Assembly (NCBI GenBank): GCA_030737875.1
Contig: CM060912.1
Coordinates: 263,123,731 to 263,187,730, forward strand
From: Allium sativum
Taxonomy: Eukaryota > Streptophyta > Magnoliopsida > Asparagales > Amaryllidaceae
Reading direction: 5' to 3'
DNA length: 64,000 nt
This document shows positions 58,495-64,000 of this stretch, piece after piece. The translations under genes were made by a program, and so were the position numbers. The notes under the pieces are model-generated. The model was given only the letters and a program-made list of their open reading frames with translations, was not told the origin of the DNA and made no database searches. Within the stretch, counting starts at the first letter, position 1, and the number at the start of each line of letters is the position of its first letter.

Positions 58495-58815
58495 TTGGCC
58501 CGAATCGGATCGAATCGGAGGAATGAGGCACGAACCGAACCACTCGTGAAGCACCCCACGAAATGCTTCTCCGAATGGCTGCACCATGAGCCGGTGCATC
58601 ATCCACGAGCCCGCACCGAAGACCACGAACGACCCGGAGCTCGAACCTGAACCGATGAAGGCTCGACCCATGAGCCAATGGAGGACCCCGACCCGATGGA
58701 GGAATGCGACCCGACCCGATCTGGAAAGGAACTCACGAACCGACGCGGTGCTTGGAAGAGATCACAACCCGAACTGGCTTGGTAGTCACGAACCGAACCG
58801 AGATTGCACCGATCT
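58495..58815. repeat. ACGAACCGA/CCGACCCGA-rich degenerate array
   Basis: Irregular words such as ACGAACCGAACC, CCCGACCCGATGG and CCGATCTGAACCG replace the CCGAACCGG array of the F LTRs at the same place. Confidence 0.6.
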
Positions 58816-58905
58816 GAACCGATGATGAATGGACTTTGTTACGAGACGTGTGCAAATGGGTTATCGATGTCTATAGCTTTGACTAACCACTTAGAGACGA
58901 ATATT

Positions 58906-59099
58906 GGCTATGGATTAGTGCAGTGGAGTTGTCTTGACTCCATGGGGCAGAGTGATCGAAGCAAGGCTATGAGCCAGTGCAGTGGGGTTGTCATGACTCC
59001 ATGGGGCAGAGTGGACATAGCAAAGGATTAGAGGCTATGGATCAGCGCAATGGGATCATTATGATTTCTAAGGGCAAGTGATCGTAGCAAAGGATTTGG
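58906..59099 (+). repeat. Three tandem units of 59-68 bp in the E LTR
   Basis: Units start at 58906, 58965 and 59033 with GGCTATG. They share AGTGCAGTGG (AGCGCAATGG in the third) and a TGACTCCATGGGGCAGAGTG core. The F LTRs have a related but different pair (near 22080-22190). Confidence 0.75.
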
Positions 59100-59343
59100 T
59101 GAACAAAGTGGTAGATATCGTATGCTTTACGCACTGAGTGAGAGATGTGAGGATGATTACTATGTTTGATGTTTGCTATCACCATGACATGCACACCCCC
59201 TCCCCATCATTTTCACACGCATGTGTTGGTGTCATCTTAGAGTATGGTACATCCTGTTGTGCTAACTCTTTGGTTGCAGGTCCAGGTTCAGGTATGATTA
59301 TCTATACCTGTTATTGTTCTGTTTTGCTGCTTATCGCTCATAC

Positions 59344-59357
59344 CAGACTTTTGTCTG
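59344..59357 (+). other. Conserved LTR stem-loop (element E)
   Basis: Perfect CAGACTTTTGTCTG, preceded by GCTCATAC and followed by ACCCAGAGC, about 480 bp from the LTR end; a TTCCGCTG box follows at 59612-59619. Confidence 0.68.
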
Positions 59358-59840
59358 ACCCAGAGCTTTATGTCTCTTCTTATTACTCTGCGTGCTCCTA
59401 AACGAGCAGACTAGAGACAGGTTAGCTGGCTATGCACGAGTAGTTGTCCGGAGACGAGCAGGAGGCTTACACGTATTATTCCCATATATTCTCCTTATGT
59501 TGTTATTGGTCACTACTTTGGGCATTAGTAGTGCACCCTCCTATTTTGCTTTAGAGACAGTTTTAAAAGTTGTAATAATGATGGTTTGTATCATAAGCAG
59601 TATTTTGAATTTTCCGCTGCTATGGTGATTTAGTTTTCAGCTTATGCATTGTCTCGCCTGTATTATATCAATTTATATTATTATTATATTTTGTTCCATG
59701 CGCTGTGAGATATGCTACAGGTTGTTTGTTGATTCATTCATCTTCTTTCTTTTCTTTTGACGTCTGTCCCATGCTGGTTGGACATCAGCACAACGCACTT
59801 CAAGGGAAATGTCGGCTGGTGCGGGGCGGGCCGTCACATT

Positions 59841-59852
59841 TGGTATCAGAGC
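59841..59852 (+). other. Primer-binding site of element E
   Basis: TGGTATCAGAGC, exact initiator tRNA-Met complement, two bases after the LTR end. Confidence 0.92.
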
Positions 59853-60018
59853 TCTAGGTTTCATAGTTAACCTGGGGAAAAACATCAGGGAGAGATAGTA
59901 TACGTTTATGAGAGCGTGTATTTGTGATATTTTGGTTTTCAAAAGCTATATATATATATATATACTATTAGTATGTATAAGGATGAAGTCGCACTGCACT
60001 GGCACCACTATGGAGATG

Positions 60019-60860
60019 GTTAATCGTTTTCTCTTTATAGATTTGACGATGAGCCGAAATATGAGGGGTACTGGTAGAGGAGCCGATAATAGGAATGTCC
60101 CTTATACAAGGACGATGTTTATTACCTTCATGCGAGAGATGCTTAGGGATGTTCAGGGAGCAGCTCCTAATGCTACAAATGGTGGTGGTGCAGCGGTGCA
60201 GGCGCCTAGGGCCGTTTTCACCAAGCTTTGCAAGGATTATACTAGTCTTGGTGGAAAGCCGTTTCATGGAACGGAATCGGCTGTGGATGTTCAAGATTGG
60301 CTCGATAGTTTTGAACGCATCTTTGAAGATTTGGGAATCGAGGATGCAATGAAAAGAAAGCTAGCATCCCATCTGCTGCTAGGACGGGCAATGAATTGGT
60401 GGAATGCTATTAAATCAGTTACTCCTGCGGATCAAGTTACTTGGGATCAGTTTAAGATCCGCTTCAGTGATAAGTTTATCCTAGCTTCTCAGAAATCAGA
60501 ATAGTTTAGGAAATTCTTGGAGCTTAAGCATAATGGTAGGGAAGTCTCGGAATATATCGCTGAATTCGATAATTTATCGAAATATGGATTATCTCTTATT
60601 GATACTGCTGAGAAGAAGAATGATAAGTTCATAACGGGATTAGATCAGTACTTGGGGGAAGGCTTATAAACCATATTGATGAGACTTTTGAATCGATTTT
60701 CGGGAAAGCATTGAGGTCAGAGAGCCTTTATCCTAAGCCCAAGACTGAAGTCATTGTTGCATCTGTAGAGGGGCCAAAGCCGCAGGCAAGAATAATTCCC
60801 AGAATAAGAGGAAGCAGAACCAAGCTAAGGATGGTCAAAAAAAGAACAACAAAGATGTTG
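60019..60860 (+). pseudogene. gag (capsid part) of element E
   Basis: An ATG at 60019 gives MVNRFLFIDLTMSRN, as in F; an alternative start is 60049. The conserved order is FTKLCKDYTSLGGKPFHGTE, DWLDSFERIFEDLGIEDAMK, LLGRAMNWWNAIK, FSDKFILASQKSE. A TAG at 60502 then interrupts; YIAEFDNLSKYGLSL and TGLDQYLGE follow. A small deletion near 60660 and another near 60790 shift the frame. It keeps the Trp codons that are stops in F. Upstream, 59853-60018 is an untranslated leader with a TA repeat. Confidence 0.87.
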
Positions 60861-61500
60861 AGTGCTTTAGCTGTGGCAAGAAGGGCCACTATGCTAAAGA
60901 TTGTCGAGCAAAGCCAGCGGGCAGGAAGTGCTTCAATTATGGCCAAGTGGGACATCATAAGGACAAATGTCCACAACCTCCTAAAGAGAAGCAGATTGTG
61001 AAATCATATGCTATTAATGTTGTTCCTTATTCATCGAATGCCCCAACTGCAGCGGAGAAAGGAAAGAATGTCATCATTCAAGGTATGCTTTCCATTTATG
61101 ATGTTCCTGTTCGAGTATTGTTTGATACCTGATCTTCCCGTTCCTTCATATCTAGTGACCTGGTAGATAGGTTGGGATTGGAACCCGAGATAGTCGATAG
61201 ACCTTTAGTAGTGACGAACCCGATTGGTGGTTCGACTAGCCTTAGTTTGATTTGTCGAAATTTGGTCTTATCGAGTCATGGATGTATGTTTGCTTGTAAT
61301 TGCTTTATTTTGGGCTTTACTGGGTTTGGCATTATTTTGGGAGTCGATTAGCTCCAAAGATATGGGGTGGTGGTAGACTGTGAGGGATTTTCGGTGACTA
61401 TTAGGGCGGATGATGGACGGAGGGTAGTGTTTGGTGGCCTACCTAGTGATAAGGTGATGGCTAGTTTTCTAATTTCCATCGACATTCCGCATGACGAGTT
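60861..61500 (+). pseudogene. Zinc-knuckle and protease region of element E
   Basis: The first knuckle CFSCGKKGHYAKDC is intact; the second reads CFNYGQVGHHKDKC with one Cys changed to Tyr. In the protease VPVRVLFDT is followed by TGA (61130-61132) in place of the Gly of Asp-Thr-Gly. RSFISSDLVDRLGLEPEIVD and GFTGFGIILGVD follow, then TAG (61349) where F has Trp. The end reaches SIDIPHDELSEV uninterrupted, which locates insertion L in F. Confidence 0.87.
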
Positions 61501-62460
61501 ATCAGAGGTTCCCATTACTGGCCAGTATCCGGATATCTTCGAGGAAGTGACCGGACTTCCACCACAATGATAGATTGAGTTCCGTATTTATTTAGTGAAA
61601 GATGCCAGACCTATAGTGATGCTACTTCGTCGTATGGCACCAAGGGAGCAGCGAGAGCTCGGGGTGCAAGTAAGCGATCTTTTGAAGAAGGGATTTATCA
61701 GAAGAAGTGTTTCCGAGTTGGGAGCACCAGTTGTATTTGCCACTAAGGAAGATGGTTCCCTTCGTTTATGTGTGGACTATCGAGAGTTGAATAGAGTGAC
61801 TAGGAAGAATAGGTATCCTCTTCCACGGATAGATGATTTGTTTGATCAATTGAGTGAAGCAAGAGTGTTCTCCCAGTTAGATCTCGCGACAGGATTTCAT
61901 CAGCTCCGACTAGCAGCTGAGAGTATTCCTAAAACGACATTTCGGACGCCGTTTGGATTCTATGAGTGGTTGGTCATGCCATTCGGGTTGACCAATGCAC
62001 TAGCATATTTTGTGGATCTCATGAATAGGGTATTCAGGGATCAATTGAATAAGTTTGTTCTTGTGTTCGTGGACGATATCTTTGTTTACTCGAGGACAGA
62101 GGAAGAACACAAGGAACATTTAAGGATAGTGATGGAGGTGTTGAGAAAACAACAATTGAAAGCGAAATTTGCTAAGTGTCACTTCTGGAGTAGGGAAATG
62201 AGGTTCTTGGGCCATGTCATTTCAGAGAATGGTATTGCCGTAGATCCTGCAAAGGTGGCTACGGTACAAGATTGGTTTACGCCCAAGAATGCAACAGACA
62301 TCAGAAGTTTCTTGGGGTTAGCTGGATATTTTCGTAAGTTTTCCAAGACTTCTCCAAGATAGCGGCACCGTTAACTCAGTTGACCAAGAAGAACTAAGCT
62401 TTCGTCTGAGACAAAAAGTGCGAGAATACATTTAAGGGTCTCAAGGAGAAATTGACGAGT
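61501..62460 (+). pseudogene. Reverse transcriptase of element E
   Basis: After a TGA at 61568 a clean 255-codon frame covers [77 protein letters not shown], the intact catalytic FVDD (62066-62077) and [21 protein letters not shown] single-base frameshift near 62340 (at YFRKF) and stops at 62394 and 62407 (TGG to TGA) end it. It is the best preserved RT in the window; the catalytic core itself is intact. Confidence 0.9.
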
Positions 62461-62886
62461 GCACCAGTGTTATTTATTCCTAACGGGAACAAAGAGATGA
62501 CGGTATACACTGATGCATGTGGTACCGGACTAGGTGCTGTCTTGGTCCAAGGAGGTAGGGTTGTAGCTTATGCTAGTCGACAACTAAAACCGCATGAGAA
62601 AAGATATCCTATCCATGACTTGGAATTGGCAGCGATCCTATTCGCATTGCAGATGTGGAGACACTATCTCTTGGGAGAAAGATTCGAGTTGTTCACTGAC
62701 CATAAATCGTTAAAGTATCTTTTCTCTCATAAGGATCTAAACCTCCGTCAGCAGAGATGGTTAGAATTCTTGGCTTCGTATGATTTCAATATCGCTTACA
62801 CACTAGGAAAGGGCAATGCGGTAGCTGATGCATTGAGTAGGAGACATGCCAGTTTAGGGGCTATGTTTCTTGAATGGAAGTAACTC
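62461..62886 (+). pseudogene. RNase H of element E
   Basis: An open frame from [20 protein letters not shown] to FLEWK followed by a TAA at 62881. Catalytic acidic residues are all visible: [31 protein letters not shown] and [11 protein letters not shown]. It matches F (37761-38160) closely. Confidence 0.9.
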
Positions 62887-64000
62887 GTGTATATCGTAGG
62901 GTACGATTTTAGACAAAAGTGCGAATTAGATCCAGAGATGTTAGCAAGTTTGACGATCAGACCTACTTTGATTGAGCCTGTTGGTTCCGGTCAGAGGGAC
63001 AATCCTAACCTATTGGAAATCATCTCCAAGTTAGAGATGGGTATCGACAGTGAGGAGATGAACAAGTGTGGACTTGATCGAGAAGGATGGCTTCGAAAGA
63101 ATGGGAGACTAGTTATACCCAATGTCAATGGATTGAGAGACGAAGTGCTTGGAGAATGTCATCACTCAAAACTAACTATACACCCCAGTGGTAACAAGAT
63201 ATATCGAGACATGAAGCAGCCCAACTACTGGGAAGGAATGAAGAGAGACGTTGGGAAATTTATACCCAATTGCATGAATTGCCAGCTAGTCAAAGCCGAG
63301 CAAAAGAAGCCTAGTGGTTTGTTACAACCGCTGGAAATTCCCGAATGGAAATGGGAGCAAGTCTCAATGGATTTCATTGATGGTTTGCCAAGGACTAGAT
63401 CGGGTCATGATAGTATTTGGGTGATTGTGGATCGATTAACCAAAAGTTCAAGGTTCATACCGGTCAAGTTGAATAGAACTGCAGCTAAGTTAGGGGAACT
63501 GTATATGAAGTGGGTAGTGAGATTTCATGGAGTACCTAAAGGTATTGTGAGTGACCGAGATCCGTTATTTACTAGTGGATTTTGGAAAAGCTTACAAGAA
63601 GCTTTAGGGTCAGAATTACATCTCCGTACCACATACCATCCTCAAACCGACGATCAAACAGAGAGGGTGAATTGTATTAGAGGATCTCTTGAGGGCTTGT
63701 ATATTGGATTTTGGTTGATCATGGGATGACCATTTGCATCTGGTTGAGTTTGCATATAATAATAGTTATCAGTCCAGTATTGGTATGACTCCATTTGAAG
63801 CTTTGTACGTAAGACCGTGCAACTCACCATCATGTTGGCTGGAAACCAGTGAGAAATTTGTGCTTGGGCCAGATGTGATAAGAGAAACTTCAGATAAGAT
63901 CAAGATTATCCAACAACAAATGAAGGCTGCCCAAGATAGGCGGAAGAGTTATGTTGATAAAAGACGAAGAGATTTGAAATTCTCCATTGGCAACTTAGTG
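62887..64000 (+). pseudogene. Integrase of element E, cut by the window end
   Basis: A 280-codon frame covers the HHCC zinc-binding part (HHSKLTIHPSGNK, CMNCQLVKAEQKK) and the core MDFIDGLPRTRSGHDS, GVPKGIVSDRDPLF and YHPQTDDQTERVN; all three catalytic acidic residues are present. A frameshift near 63680 moves HLVEFAYNNSYQSSIGMTPF-type sequence and the KSYVDKRRRDLKFSIGNLV tail to another frame, running off the window. Intact catalytic residues with a broken frame indicate fairly recent decay. Confidence 0.88.

Larger units (their letters stand above)
57494..59838 (+). repeat. 5' LTR of element E
   Basis: 2345 bp, TGTAACGACCCGCATTCTAT...GGGCCGTCACA. It aligns with the F LTRs at both ends. The middle (58495-59100) has changed: the CCGAACCGG array became CACGAACCGA-like units (58495-58815), followed by a three-unit tandem repeat (58906-59099). 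Confidence 0.9.
57494..64000 (+). mobile_element. Element E: chromovirus of the F family, cut by the window end
   Basis: The 5' LTR is 57494-59838, the primer site 59841-59852, then gag, protease, RT, RNase H and integrase in order up to the window end inside the integrase tail. It is closely related to F in gag-pol. It lacks insertion L and so provides the uninterrupted reference for F. Left flank GTAAT; the right end is not in the window. Confidence 0.9.

Overview
The window is a heterochromatin-type block of plant nuclear DNA made almost entirely of nested LTR retrotransposons. I see no intact host gene. A flowering plant is indicated by Ty3/gypsy gag-pol remains of two plant types. One type is chromovirus-like (Tekay/Del-like): long LTRs starting TGTAAC, a primer site TGGTAT(C/T)AGAGC matching initiator tRNA-Met, and an integrase with a chromodomain-like tail. 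The other is Tat-like: 1.1-1.2 kb LTRs, a GGTGC-type primer site, and gag with an H-x-x-x-G-H motif. The species cannot be told from the sequence.

Left block, mainly minus strand (1-17934). A Tat-like element 'C' (LTR 16702 to about 17934, gag 14843-16609) was entered by a second Tat-like element 'A' (LTR 13586-14807, gag 13477 downward). A's gag was in turn split at 4105/11746 by 'B' (4106-11745). B is a 7.6 kb chromovirus deletion derivative with two ~2.97 kb LTRs; only the start of gag and the end of integrase remain inside. Positions 1-4105 carry the end of A's gag fused to scrambled gag and integrase pieces of a related Tat-like element.

Right block, mainly plus strand (18470-64000). 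An old chromovirus 'D' (18470-20513 plus 47529-52801) was entered in its reverse transcriptase by 'F' (20514-47528, target duplication GTTTA). F's 5' LTR holds 'H' (22823-33442, duplication CTATA), a giant minus-strand LTR-type insertion. H itself holds a Tat-like solo LTR (23536-24632, duplication TACCC) and a 3.06 kb chromovirus solo LTR 'I' (28096-31152, duplication ATATC). F's protease/RT junction holds a 1.5 kb insertion 'L'. F's 3' LTR holds 'G', a 5.29 kb minus-strand solo LTR (40477-45770, duplication TAAGG). This gives four insertion levels, D > F > H > solo LTRs.

Beyond D lie a SINE-like remnant, two short gene-like fragments, an LTR remnant 'K' and a CACTA-like palindromic subterminal region. 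A further copy of the F family, 'E' (57494 to the window end), was inserted there. E keeps the RT motif FVDD but has stop codons and frameshifts.

Every pol gene in view is broken, and many stops lie at Trp codons (TGG to TGA/TAG). The most notable shared structure is a small stem-loop, (C)AGAC-4 nt-GTCT(G) or a CAGTC variant, usually followed by a TTCCGCT(G) box. It occurs in the same sense orientation 190-490 bp from the 3' end of nearly every chromovirus-type LTR here, even where the LTRs otherwise do not align by eye. A second theme is an array of short palindromic units 100-370 bp upstream of the TATA box in several LTR families.
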